A stretch of DNA of 64,000 nt from Undibacterium sp. CCC3.4 (GTDB lineage Bacteria > Pseudomonadota > Gammaproteobacteria > Burkholderiales > Burkholderiaceae_D). Of this stretch, positions 22,899 to 36,400 are shown in pieces. How positions within the stretch are numbered: the first letter of the stretch is position 1; every line of letters begins with the position of its first letter. The position numbers and the translations under genes are program-made. Where the stretch lies: positions 2,046,001 through 2,110,000 of the forward strand of contig NZ_CP133779.1 of the NCBI RefSeq assembly GCF_034347425.1, in the 5' to 3' direction. A model generated the notes under the pieces. It saw only the letters and a program-made list of their open reading frames with translations. It ran no database searches and was not told the origin of the DNA.

Positions 22899-25031
22899 TC
22901 AGACGCGTAAAAATTCTTCTTTGTTGCCTAGCCAGCGATCCAGATGGGCGGCGACGGTGACGGCATCATTTTGCAGCAAATCATCGGCCAGCGTGCGCGC
23001 TTGCTCAACCAGCCATTGATCGGTCTCCAGATTGGCGAAGCGCAGCATGGCTTCGCCCGATTGCCGTGCCCCGAGAAATTCGCCGGGGCCGCGTAATTCC
23101 AAGTCTTTTCTGGCGATTTCGAAACCATCATTACTCTCGCGCATGATGCCCAGCCTTTGTTTGGCGGTGCCACCGAGCGGCGCTTGGTAGAGCAGCAAGC
23201 AAACGCTGGCGGCGGCACCGCGCCCTACGCGCCCGCGCAACTGATGCAATTGTGATAAACCGAAACGTTCGGCGTGTTCGATCACCATCAGGCTGGCATT
23301 GGGCACGTCGACCCCGACTTCGATGACGGTGGTGGCAACCAATACTTGGCTGTGATTGCCAATGAAGGCATCCATTACCGCTTGTTTTTCAGCCGATTTG
23401 AGGCGGCCGTGCACCAAGCCGACAGCGACCCCGGGCAAGGCGGCGCTGAGCATGGCATGGGTGTCGGTAGCGGTTTGCAGTTGCAAGGTTTCTGATTCCT
23501 CGATCAGCGGGCAGACCCAGTAGACTTGTTTGCCATCTTGTGCCGCCGCGTAGACGCGCGCCAGCACTTCATCGCGGCGATTTTGATCGACCACACGCGT
23601 GACGATAGGAGTGCGGCCCGGTGGTAATTCATCGATGACTGAGACTTCGAGGTCGGCAAAGTAAGTCATCGCTAAGGTGCGTGGGATAGGGGTGGCGGAC
23701 ATCATCAGTTGATGCGGAATTTTTCCGGCCGGTGCCTTGTTGGCCAGAGTTAAGCGTTGGCTGACGCCGAAACGATGCTGTTCATCGACGATCACCAAGC
23801 CCAGCCGTTTGAATTCGACATTGTCTTGTATCAAGGCGTGCGTGCCGATGACCAGGCTGGCCTCACCCGAGCTGATCAGGGCATTGGCGTGGGCTTTGTC
23901 TTTTTTCTTCAGGCTGCCGCTGAGCCAGGCTGTGGTGACACCGAGCGGTGCTAACCAAGCAGCAATTTTACGAAAATGTTGTTCGGCCAGAATTTCTGTC
24001 GGCGCCATCAATACTGCTTGAAAGCCATTGTCGATGGCTTGTGCCGCCGCCAATGCCGCGACCACGGTCTTGCCACTGCCAACATCGCCTTGTAGCAGAC
24101 GCTGCATGGGAAAATCTTGTCGTAGATCGTGGCGGATTTCGGCCAGCACTCTTTGCTGTGCCGCGGTCAGAGAAAATGGCAGTTGCGCCAAGAATGCCGC
24201 GCTCAGTGCGCCGGTCAGCGGCAAGGCATGCGAGCCTTTGCTGCGACGGGTGATTTGTGCGCGCTTAAGCGAGAGTTGTTGCGCTAATAATTCATCGAAT
24301 TTCATCCTTTGCCACGCCGGATGCTCGCGCTCCATCAGGCTGTATTGATCGGCTTCGGGCGGCGGCGCATGGATGGTGCGGATGCTGCTTTCAAAATCGG
24401 GTAAGTCGAGTGCGGCCAAGCGGGCCGGGCTGAGCGTATCGCGCCAATGCCCGCGCGTCAGTACGCGGCCAATCGCGCTGCGTAGCAAGGCTTGTGGCAC
24501 GCCGATGGCGGCCGGATAAACTGGGGTGAGGGCGGTCGGTAAGGGCGCACCTTCGTTCACGATTTTGTAATTCGGATGCACCATTTCAGCACCGAAAAAC
24601 CCATGTTTGAGTTCGCCGCGTGCACGCACGCGCACGCCGGGTGCGAGTTGGCTGACTTGGCTGCCGTAGAAATTCAGAAAGCGTAAGGCCAGTTCGCCAC
24701 TGTCATCGGCCACGGTAACGACCAGTTGCCGGCGCGGTCGGTATTGGATGTCGGCATGGCTGATCAGGCCTTCGATTTGCACCATGCTGCCGCCGCGAAA
24801 GGCAGCTTCATGAATACTGGTGATCGCGGTTTCATCCTCGTAGCGCAGGGGTAAATGGAGGATGAAGTCCATGTCGGTGCGCAAGCCGAGTTTAGCTAAT
24901 TTTTCGCTCGCCTTGCTGGCTCCGCCAGACGGTGCCGGTTTGGCTTTGGCCTTGGGGGGAGCGGGTTTTGTCAGCGCCACCTCGACTTTTTCCGCGCCGT
25001 CGTCGCCTGAACTTGGGTCTTGTGCTGGCAT
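22899..25031 (-). CDS. recG: ATP-dependent DNA helicase RecG
   Basis: A 710-residue superfamily 2 helicase, near the usual 690. The wedge domain occupies about residues 50-200. Helicase motifs follow in order: Walker A GDVGSGKTVVA, motif II VDEQHRFG, motif III MSATPIPRTLA, and motifs V-VI VIEVGVDVPNA and QLRGRVGRG. The C-terminal LELRGPGEFLG is also typical. RecG remodels stalled forks and Holliday junctions. The first 45 residues are Pro/Lys/Ala-rich and unlike other RecG proteins, so the true start may lie a little downstream; I use the ATG at 25031. Confidence 0.96.
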   Translation of the reverse strand: MPAQDPSSGDDGAEKVEVALTKPAPPKAKAKPAPSGGASKASEKLAKLGLRTDMDFILHLPLRYEDETAITSIHEAAFRGGSMVQIEGLISHADIQYRPRRQLVVTVADDSGELALRFLNFYGSQVSQLAPGVRVRARGELKHGFFGAEMVHPNYKIVNEGAPLPTALTPVYPAAIGVPQALLRSAIGRVLTRGHWRDTLSPARLAALDLPDFESSIRTIHAPPPEADQYSLMEREHPAWQRMKFDELLAQQLSLKRAQITRRSKGSHALPLTGALSAAFLAQLPFSLTAAQQRVLAEIRHDLRQDFPMQRLLQGDVGSGKTVVAALAAAQAIDNGFQAVLMAPTEILAEQHFRKIAAWLAPLGVTTAWLSGSLKKKDKAHANALISSGEASLVIGTHALIQDNVEFKRLGLVIVDEQHRFGVSQRLTLANKAPAGKIPHQLMMSATPIPRTLAMTYFADLEVSVIDELPPGRTPIVTRVVDQNRRDEVLARVYAAAQDGKQVYWVCPLIEESETLQLQTATDTHAMLSAALPGVAVGLVHGRLKSAEKQAVMDAFIGNHSQVLVATTVIEVGVDVPNASLMVIEHAERFGLSQLHQLRGRVGRGAAASVCLLLYQAPLGGTAKQRLGIMRESNDGFEIARKDLELRGPGEFLGARQSGEAMLRFANLETDQWLVEQARTLADDLLQNDAVTVAAHLDRWLGNKEEFLRV

Positions 25032-25201
25032 GGGTGTAAAATGGTGGGTTCGGCTGTTGTCAAAAATTAAGCAAGAAATCAATGCCCTGCTCATTCTACT
25101 GAGTTTTTATACAGTGTGCAGCAATTTTTGTCTGAATTTTGCCATAGAAGAGTCGGTACACCGTCTCCGCCCCGTCTCACCCTTTCATTTAGTATGCATG
25201 C

Positions 25202-27417
<2,216 letters not shown>

Positions 27418-27425
27418 GTTGCTGC

Positions 27426-27449
27426 AGCGTGGCGCGTCGTCGCCACGCT
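27426..27449. terminator. Hairpin between convergent tgt and giant toxin gene
   Basis: Perfect 9-bp stem AGCGTGGCG/CGCCACGCT with a CGTCGT loop in the 48-bp gap between two converging stop codons. There is no T tract, so termination is only probable. Confidence 0.4.
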
Positions 27450-27465
27450 CCGTGCTGCCTTGGTT

Positions 27466-30400
27466 TCAATGATCCCACGGCAAGGGAAAGCCTTGCCAAA
27501 ATAGTTCCTGTTCCCGTTTCGGCAGTTTTAATACCTGCGCCCGCATGGCATAGCTGATTTGGCCGCTGCATGAAGCGCCGTAACATTCGGCACCGAGTAA
27601 TTTGTCGCTCCATTGGCCGGGGATGGTGGCGTCATTCTCGGTTGGTAGAATGGCCGGATTCAATTCTGCAGCGCTATTGAGGAAGGCCGCCGCCAGACCG
27701 CGGAACGGCAGCGGCGAATCGAGTTCGGTGCCGAAGATGCTGCTCGATGAAGTATGGGTGAGCAGTGCCGCGAGCCCGAAAAACAGGGCGCCGCGCTCTT
27801 GCGGAGTGGCGTTTTGCAGTTCATACAAGCGCACGACTTGAGTGGCGAAATCGGGCTGCAGCAAACGTTCATCGCGCCCGCTGGGAGTGGGCCGGGAAAA
27901 CATCAGTGTCTCAAACCGATCACTGACCGTACTCATCTGCTCGGATGAAAAATGGTGATCGCTGAATTTACTGATCTTGGTGGCAGCGATGAGATCCTCA
28001 TGCATCTGATGAGGTAAGCCCAGACTGCCGATGAAGGCGAGGCGGCGGCCTTGTTCTATGGAGTTGGAATAGATGCGACCGATCAGGGGGAAGCGATGGA
28101 GTATCATTTCATCGGTGCCGATCAAGGCTTTTTCACGGGCATTGAGATTGACGTAAGCGGTCGGCTGTTCCGGCTTGGCCGGATCGGTTTGACGCGCGAA
28201 ATAGGCAAAATTTCTCCACGAATCGGCATGCATGTTACTGGCCGATTGAAAGATCTGCGCCAGACTATTTGCCGGCAAGGCTAGCAACAAGCTGCCGTCG
28301 GCCGAGCTCATCACGCGCACATGGCTGCTCAGCGGGATGCGCTCATCGCTGCGCTCATCGAGTATTAAGGTAATCATGTCACGCGTGGTGGTCGGCAGTA
28401 ATTCCCATTGTGCTTGGGCGATTTCGCCGGCATGGATGGCGGCGTCGGCGCTGGTTTGGCCGTGTATGATCAACTGATTGATCAAGCCACTATGTTGTTG
28501 GGCAAAATACGGCTCGCTCATCCGGCTACGTACCAGTTCGGCCAGCATGTGCAGTTTCAGCGGCGCGGTGGGCGCGAGTACTTGCTGTTCGGCTTGCCTC
28601 ATCAACACCGGTAAAATTTTTTCTTTCAACAGTTGTGCGATGGCCGTATCGCGCTGATACAGCGGGTCGCGGTTGAGTAAGATGTCGATGAAAGAATCGA
28701 CATAGGGTTCCAAATCGAGTTGCAGATCGGCACGTGCCAGGCGGCCGATCAACGAACTCATGATTTCTACCCGTAGGCGCGGATCTTCAATATTGTCGAT
28801 GGCCAGCAGTAAAGAACCGCTGTGTCGGTTGGCCAGATGGTTGAAGTAAGAGTCGAACAGATAATGTTGGTTCAGATTACCGTACAGACGTTCTACTTCA
28901 TCCAACACTTCCCAATGCATTTGCATGCGACTCGCGCTGTTGAATATAGCGCTGCCCAGGCGGGTTTTTTGGTCGATGCGCACGACTTTCCAGTTTATAT
29001 CACGGAGGTCGCAATCGCTGAGATCCATGCCTTCCAAATTGATATTGGTCAGATCACTGCCGCGTAAATAATCGACGCCTTTCAGTTGGCTGGCCAATAC
29101 TTGAGACGGCATTGTGTTAGCCGGATCAGAAAAATCGATCAATACCGGCTGCATGCGTTGTTGTCGCTGTATCGCTTCTTCAAGTGCCGCGCGACTGGGG
29201 AAACCGGCGTCATACGCGGCCGCGCCGAGTGTTTCGCGCCATGGCGGTCGGTCGATATGCCAGCGCTGATTGGCATCGATGGAAATCGTCGCGCGTGAAA
29301 ATTCATTGCCGGTATCAAACTCGTCGCGCCAGATCAATTGATAGCCTGCGTCGCCGAGTGCTGGCAAGATGGCATAGTCGGTCCGCACACGCGAGCGACG
29401 CAGTGCCGTTTCCGGGATACTGCGGATTGAGGCTGGCCGGAAGTCCATACTTAAATACCTGGTACCTGCAGTGGTTTGCAAAGGCTGCGCCGATTTCGGC
29501 TCGAACGGCGCGCTGCGATCGCTGAACACGGCGAGATCGCGAAAGCCGTTGCTGGCTTGAATTTGTAACGCCAACGCTGCAGTGAGTTCGGCCAGGCCGG
29601 GCACGGCGCGCGCCGCTGACGGCACGCTGCTCTCGAGTTCCCATTGATGGTCGCTTGCCGGTACGGTGAGTGTGTTGACGTGTCCCTCGCCGACTAAGGC
29701 AAGAAATTTCTCATTCTTGGGAACGATGTCGTGTATGCTTTTTTGAAACACGTAATTGCTGATGCACAGGTCTGTCAATGTCGCCTCGGCCGCTGCTTCG
29801 GTTTCCCACGACCAGGGATTGTGCGTCTGTGTCTGACCGTTGCCCGAGGTGAAAATGCCGGGCTGACGCACATTCGGCAGGCTCGATGCCAAACAATCGA
29901 GCCCATGCACGGCGATGCCGAATTCGCGGGCCCGTAGCAGGGTGTGGGCATAGGGCTGAAAATCTGGGTGGGCACCCGCAGTGATGCGCACGAGGTGGCG
30001 GTCTTTCAATTTTAATGCCGATTTCAAGGCCGCCGGCAAAGTGGCGACACCGGTTTGATTCAATTCTTTGAGCAAGGCTTGATATTCTTCGACCGAGAAA
30101 GTTTGCAGCAGTAGGTGACGAATGCCTTGTTCGTGCAAAAATTGCATATTGTCGTAGACGAAACGTAAGCCGTCATAGGGGTTTTCTGGTGTGACGCCCA
30201 GCACCACGCCTTTGGCATCGCGTAAACGCGCCGGCAAAACGGTTTCTGCCGTACCCGCAGAAACCGCTGGATCGGATGATTTCAGGAATGGCAGCGGCAA
30301 GTAGTCATTGGAAAAAAAGCGCCCGGCATCACGTCTGATTTTTTTTCTGATCCGATACCACAACTGCGCCTGTGACGAGAGCGGTTTTCTACTGTTAAAA

Positions 30401-33400
30401 ATAATGTTGTCGAAATCTTGCTGGAGTTGGTTGATATTTTCCTGCAGGCTCTTTGTTTGAATCCAGATATTTGGCATCATATAGGCGTGCAAGGGATTCT
30501 CCTGGCTCGCCAAGTTGTCACGCAGTTGTAGGTGGCGACTGGTACTGGGAACATTTGGACAAGTGTTGTCGGCGGCATCGGCGCGTTTGGCACGGTGGCG
30601 CATTGTTTGATTCTGCGCTGCGAGGGATGGTAGGACGACGCGTGCGACCACGATAGCTTTGCCTTGTTGATTTGGCTCCATTTTATAACTGAGACTCAAT
30701 TGTGTACCGGGTGCCACGGCAAAGATACAGCGTGCGCGCTGCTGCTGTTCGTGCCAGTGGTAGTAAGACTGAGTCGGATTGCTGAACGCATATTCATTGC
30801 CGGGAATAAACTGCTCGCCATGTACGACGAGGTAAAAGTGTTGACCAGGACCGAAATGGTTTAAATCAAACAGGAAGTCGCGCTCGCCGGCGCTGCCGCC
30901 GCCTGGGCGGGCGATCATCTGTGCCGCCAGACGCTGGGTGCCACCCGACGCGGCGATGGTTTCACACAGCGGCAGCGTGGCCGCTGGCGTATCGAAGCCG
31001 GCGCCGGCACTGAGCATGCTAAAGACGATACGGTCCGGTATCGTGCTCTCGATGGCGGCCAGCCGACCAAGATAGGTCGGTTCTTGTGGGCTTGCCAAAC
31101 CCAGCAGTGTCCCGGTGACATTGTCCCAAGCGACGGCTTGGTCGTGGTGCGATAGGCCGTCTATCGTGGCGACCCGCTGGGTCCAGTTCGCCAGATGGGC
31201 GGGATGCGCGCCATTGGTAGGAAAACTGAGCATGCGTGCGCGCAGAGCTGCTGCTTGTTCAAAGTGCTGGCCATTGAGTACCAGACCGGCGCTGGGAAAG
31301 TGTCGTGCAGTCAGGCTAAGCTTGTTACCGCGGCGCAGGGACAGGCCATTGCCGTCGCCGGCGCTGAAACGATAATTCGGCAAATCGTCGATTTGCCACC
31401 TTAAAGGCAGTGTGGCGTGCGCTTCAAAGGCAAACTCGCCTTCGAGTTCGCTGGCGATCACAAATATTTCGCCGCGATGGGGGACGATGATGCGGCTATC
31501 GGCAGCGCTGCTGTAGAGATGGATAGTCGCGGCGGCTGGCTGACTGGCCTCGCTGGTGATAATTTGCCATCTCGGTTTGGCACTGGCTTGCAGACGATAG
31601 CTACCCGGCATCATCAGACGGACTTCCTGTTGGCCGACTTGGATCACGCTGCCACTGTTGCGATGCCTGAGCAGATACTGCGCAGGGCTGGGTTCAGCGG
31701 CGGCGCTGCGTGGTCCGAGATAGTCGAAGCCACCGTACACATAGTCAGGCGGGATGGCGATCCATTGCTGAGCGTGTGACAGATAAAAAAAACTCGCTTC
31801 ACCCGTGCCGATTTGCAGTAAACCGTTGCGACCGTGCGCCTGGTCCGACAAGACGCGTATCGGTTGGCGCGCGCATCGTTGCGCGTGTTCCCGGCTCATA
31901 GTCAAAGACAGCACAGGCAGCAGTCCGTGCGTCTGTTGTTGTTTCAATGCAGTCACGTTGGGCGAGTGCTCGGCGACGACAAAGATTTCCAGCCATAGAC
32001 GCTGCGGTGCCGATGCGTCCGGGCGCAGAAACAGCCACTGCCCGGCTTGCTCGGCCAAAAATTCGTAATCGCTCGGAGTCCAGATAGCGGGTGGCCGTCG
32101 AGTATGGCGCCAGACCATACCCTCGCTGGCATCGACGCTGTGCAAACCCAATACCGGTAGGCAGCGCATGGGGTCGAGTACGGTGGCGAGAGCGGTAGTG
32201 AGCAAGTCGCTGCCGCTGCCGAGTTGTAGTTGTGCGATTTTCGCCACGCCTTGCTCGCTCTCCATGCGGTAAGTCGTGTCATTCTCGCGTGCCCTTGGCT
32301 GTTCGGCCAGGCTGGAATAGATCGCAATCCAGCGCTCCACATCGGCGATACGTACACTCAATTGCTGGCTCTGTTCGAGTTGGTAATGGTGGGTGAAGGT
32401 CGGCAATTCTGTGTGCGCGGCGCTGGCGCTACCGAACAGCGACGCGCTGGCCAGCGTTGAACGGGCCGACAAGTGCAGTTCGAGGTCTTGTAAGTGTGGG
32501 TCAATTTCGCTCACAGCTTGTGCTGCCACGCCGGGTTTTGGCGTCGCACTGACTTCGCGGTCGCGCACCGTCAGCAGCAGCGTACGATAGGCTTGCAGAT
32601 CAGCACGCGCGAGTTCAGCTAACAGGCGGTGTAACACCGCCTCGCTCGGTGCGCGTCCTTGTGGCGCTTGCAGATAGTGGCTGGCGGCTTGCCCGGTACG
32701 ATCGAGCCGCCAGATCTCTTGGCCCACAGGTGTCAGTTGTGCCACACCATTACTCCAGACCGCCCCGACTTCGGGCTGCCAATGGAATCCGCCGCCCTTC
32801 AAGTGTTGTCGGCTAAAAAAGGCTGGCATCAGCACAGCGTGTAAGCCTGCTTGCGCGCCTTCGTGCTGTTCCCAGCGCCACAAGCTTTGAGCGCCTTCGG
32901 CCAGCAATAATTGCTCGCCATCATGGCCCAGCACGGTGATCTGATCGGCGCTGCGGCCGGCCGGCAGAGTCAGTATGCTGGCCCGGCCCGGGTGGTATAG
33001 CGAAACGCGGTTGCGCAGCGTATTTTGTCGTGCTTCCAGCCAGAGTATTTTCAATAAGGCCGCCAGTGGCTCGGGCTGTCCGGCCAGCGCAGCTTGGATT
33101 TTCGGGATGCCAGGTTCGCCGCGAAAGCCGGTGAAATGCAGGTCGACGATGCTTTCTTCGTCTCGCGCAGTTGGCAGCAGGGTCAGGGCGCCGCGCTGGC
33201 GTGTCTGTGCAAACACGAAGGCGCGCAGTTGTTGCTTCAATTGGGTGACGCGGGTGCCGATTTGGTCGATGTCGGCATGCGATAAATGGCCAGGCCCACC
33301 ACCTGCATCGCTAGTCTCGTTGAGGCCGATGCCGAGAACTTGATCGACGATGGCGAGTGGAAAACTGCCGAGCGCACTATCCCAAAGTTCGCGTTGTTCG

Positions 33401-36400
33401 GCCTGCGCATCGGATTCGGGCGGGCGGGCGGCATACGCGGAGGCGACCGCGCCGTCTAGCGCCAATTGCACACGTACCTGTTGATACGGCAGGGCAAATT
33501 GTTGCCGTAAATCTGGCAGCGTTGCCGCCAGCGTCCAGATATCACTGGCCAGCGCCTCCACCTCAAAGTAACGCTGTACAAGGGCTTGGCTGATCTCCGT
33601 CGTGCTGTTAGCCGTCACCTCAGTCATGTTGCTGTTGTCCGACACATGGCGCCAACTGCCGCTGGCAATATCCTGCACCAACCAGCCTGGCGGCAGGGGT
33701 GCATTTAATCGTCCCAGTAATTGACAACTCGCTGGCAGCAGCGGTGCGGGTGCGGTTGGCGTCAGCGGCAGGCGATGGATTTCGCCCCAGCGGCCGTTGC
33801 GTACCGTGATCGCGGCGACGACACCGGCATGCTTGAAGCGTACCGTAAAATTGGCCGAGGATGCGCGCGTCTCCGGGATGGCTTGTAAATCTTCTTGTTC
33901 CGCATCGGCGGCAGCGACGAGGGTGAATGGATAGCTTTCACTGGTTTTCCAGGCATGGCTAAAGTCTTGATAACAAGCGTTCAATAATTTTAATACGTCG
34001 GCTTCACTCACCACCACACTTGGGTAAGCCAGTACCAGCAGCAGCGCGGCTTGTTGTCGTGTGCGGATGACTGGACTAATCCGCAATGCCCATGGTCCGG
34101 CACCATGATCGGCAAACAAGGCATACAGTTGTCTTTGCATGAAACGATCGAGCGGCACACCGTTGACCTCGATGTCACTGAGGTGGATGGCGCTGCCGGC
34201 TGCCTCCGTAAAATGTTGTTCAAACTCGCGTACGCGCTGCTGCCAGATGCTCAACAGGTCTTTTTGTGGCAGCGAAATATTTTCGCGCAGGACGGTCATG
34301 CGGGTCGGATTGTCGCGCTCGATTTCAAACAACAGGCGTTCCGGGGTCGGGCCGGTGGCGGCCATGTCGTGCGTCATTTGTACTTCAAAGTCGCCACCCT
34401 GACTGCTGAGTTCGCAGGATCCGATGGTTTTGCTCAGCAGTAAGGCGGTCGACAAGGCCGTTCGGCTGTCATAGTGCAACGTGCACAGGCCGGCATGGGC
34501 GGCGATGCCGCTGGGTTTGAGCCATAACAAAATAGGCGTGTGCGTGATCACGGTTTTTCTGGTTGCTCGCCCGACCCGCACCAGCGACTGGATCACTTTG
34601 TTGGGAAATTGTGCATTGCTGACGGCGAAATAGCGGCCATAGCCTTGATTGAACTGTTTGCGTTCGGGATCATTTTGCGCATTGAGATGGTAAGCGAAAC
34701 TCTCGCCTTCGATGGTCACCAAGGTTTGCTCCGGTACCAGATCGAGTCCGACCACTCGCGCGGCGCTGCTGGTCCAGTTGAGCTGGCGCAGGTAGTCGGG
34801 GCGACGCAAGATCGTGCCCAGGGATTTGGCGCGGTTTTGCTGCAGATAGGGGGGGTCTGGGTGCAGTCTGGGCAGGTCGATGCGGAAGGCTTGCCGCTCA
34901 TAAACCGGTTCGCGGCCGCGCAGGCGTTGGGTCCATTGTTGTTCGAGTAAAAATTCCTGAGCGGCAGTGATGGGTCGGCTCTTGATCCATTCCAGCGGAG
35001 AAAAAACGTAGAGCAAGGTGGCCAAGACATCGGCTTGCTCGACTTCACGCCGAGCGACGCTTTCTGCGATCACGCCTTCCATGATGGAGAGCGCGCCGCT
35101 GCGGTAGCCTAGGCCAGTCTGGTCGACGATGAGTAGATTGACCGGGGCTTGGGCACAGGTGCTGGCGATCTGTATCGAGGCGTTTTGCGGTGTTTCTTGT
35201 ATGCTCAATTGTTGTTCGTAGTCTTGAAACAAGCCAGTCAGTTCTTTGCAGACGGCATTGGCTTTGGCACGCATGTCCCATTGTCGGTATAGCCAGTCAC
35301 GCAATTCCAAGCCATATTGGTAAGCGAAACTCAGTGGTGTCAGTCGTTGTGCGGCCATGGAAGCGAGCATGGTCAGGGTGCCGACGCCATCGCTGATGAG
35401 GGTGTCGCGCGCGCGGTGTTGTTGATCGGCCGGTTCCCCGTTGCGTAGCAAACTCTCGCTGCGGCTTTCCAAATCGATGAACGTAGCGATCAATTGTGGT
35501 GCGGCCAGCAGTTGCGCCAGCCGAGCGCTGTGGCGTGCCACGGCTTCCCAGCGTGAGATGGCAGCAGAGGTGATGCCGGGCTGCTGGCTGAGGGTTTGGA
35601 GTTCGGCAAAGTAGGTCGTCAGATCGGCGGCGGAATTCATCATGGCCAAGACGGCTGCGGTCCCATTCAAAGCAGTGGCGGCACTGTCTTCAATTTGTTG
35701 GATATCAAATACCACTTGGGCAATCCGTAATTTGCCTTGCAATCGTTGCGCCGTTGCGTGCAATGAACTGCTGGTTCCCTGATTACGCTGCAGTGAATTA
35801 GCCTGAGCGACGCCGCTGAGTAATTCCTGTTCAGTCAAACGCTTGTGCTCGAGATCGCCATTCTGATGTTGATAGAGAAAATCGATTTGCCCGGCGCGCG
35901 CGCGGTTGATCTCTATGAGTTCAGCGGCCGGCACCTGTAGAAATGGCAGTGCCTGCCAGAAGTGGCTCTCTGTCAGCGCCGCGACACTGGCGCCGGGCGC
36001 TACGACTTGCTCAAGCTGTGCCAGCGCCTGTGCGCGTAGTTGCGCTTGTTCGCGTAGCTGCTGCTGCTGTTGTTCCTCTTGCTCTGGGGTTGGACTGCAA
36101 ACACTGGCTTGCGAACGGCTGGCTATGTTCAGCATGCCGAATATCGTCAACATGGCAGCGGCGTGGTCGGACGAGCTGGTGCCGCTTTTTTTGAGCGTCA
36201 TGGCGAGCAGCGGAAGCGCCAGCAGATTGCTGGCGCTATCCAGCGCTATCTCGGCCGAGGGTAGGATCATGTGCGCGGCCAGCCAATCGAACAGCGCTAG
36301 CGTGGGGGCAGTTTGGCTTTCCTCTTGAGGCAAGGCGCTTTGTGGTACTGGTACGTAACGAGCATTTTGCCGGAACTCGGCGCGGAATTGGGCATAAGAG

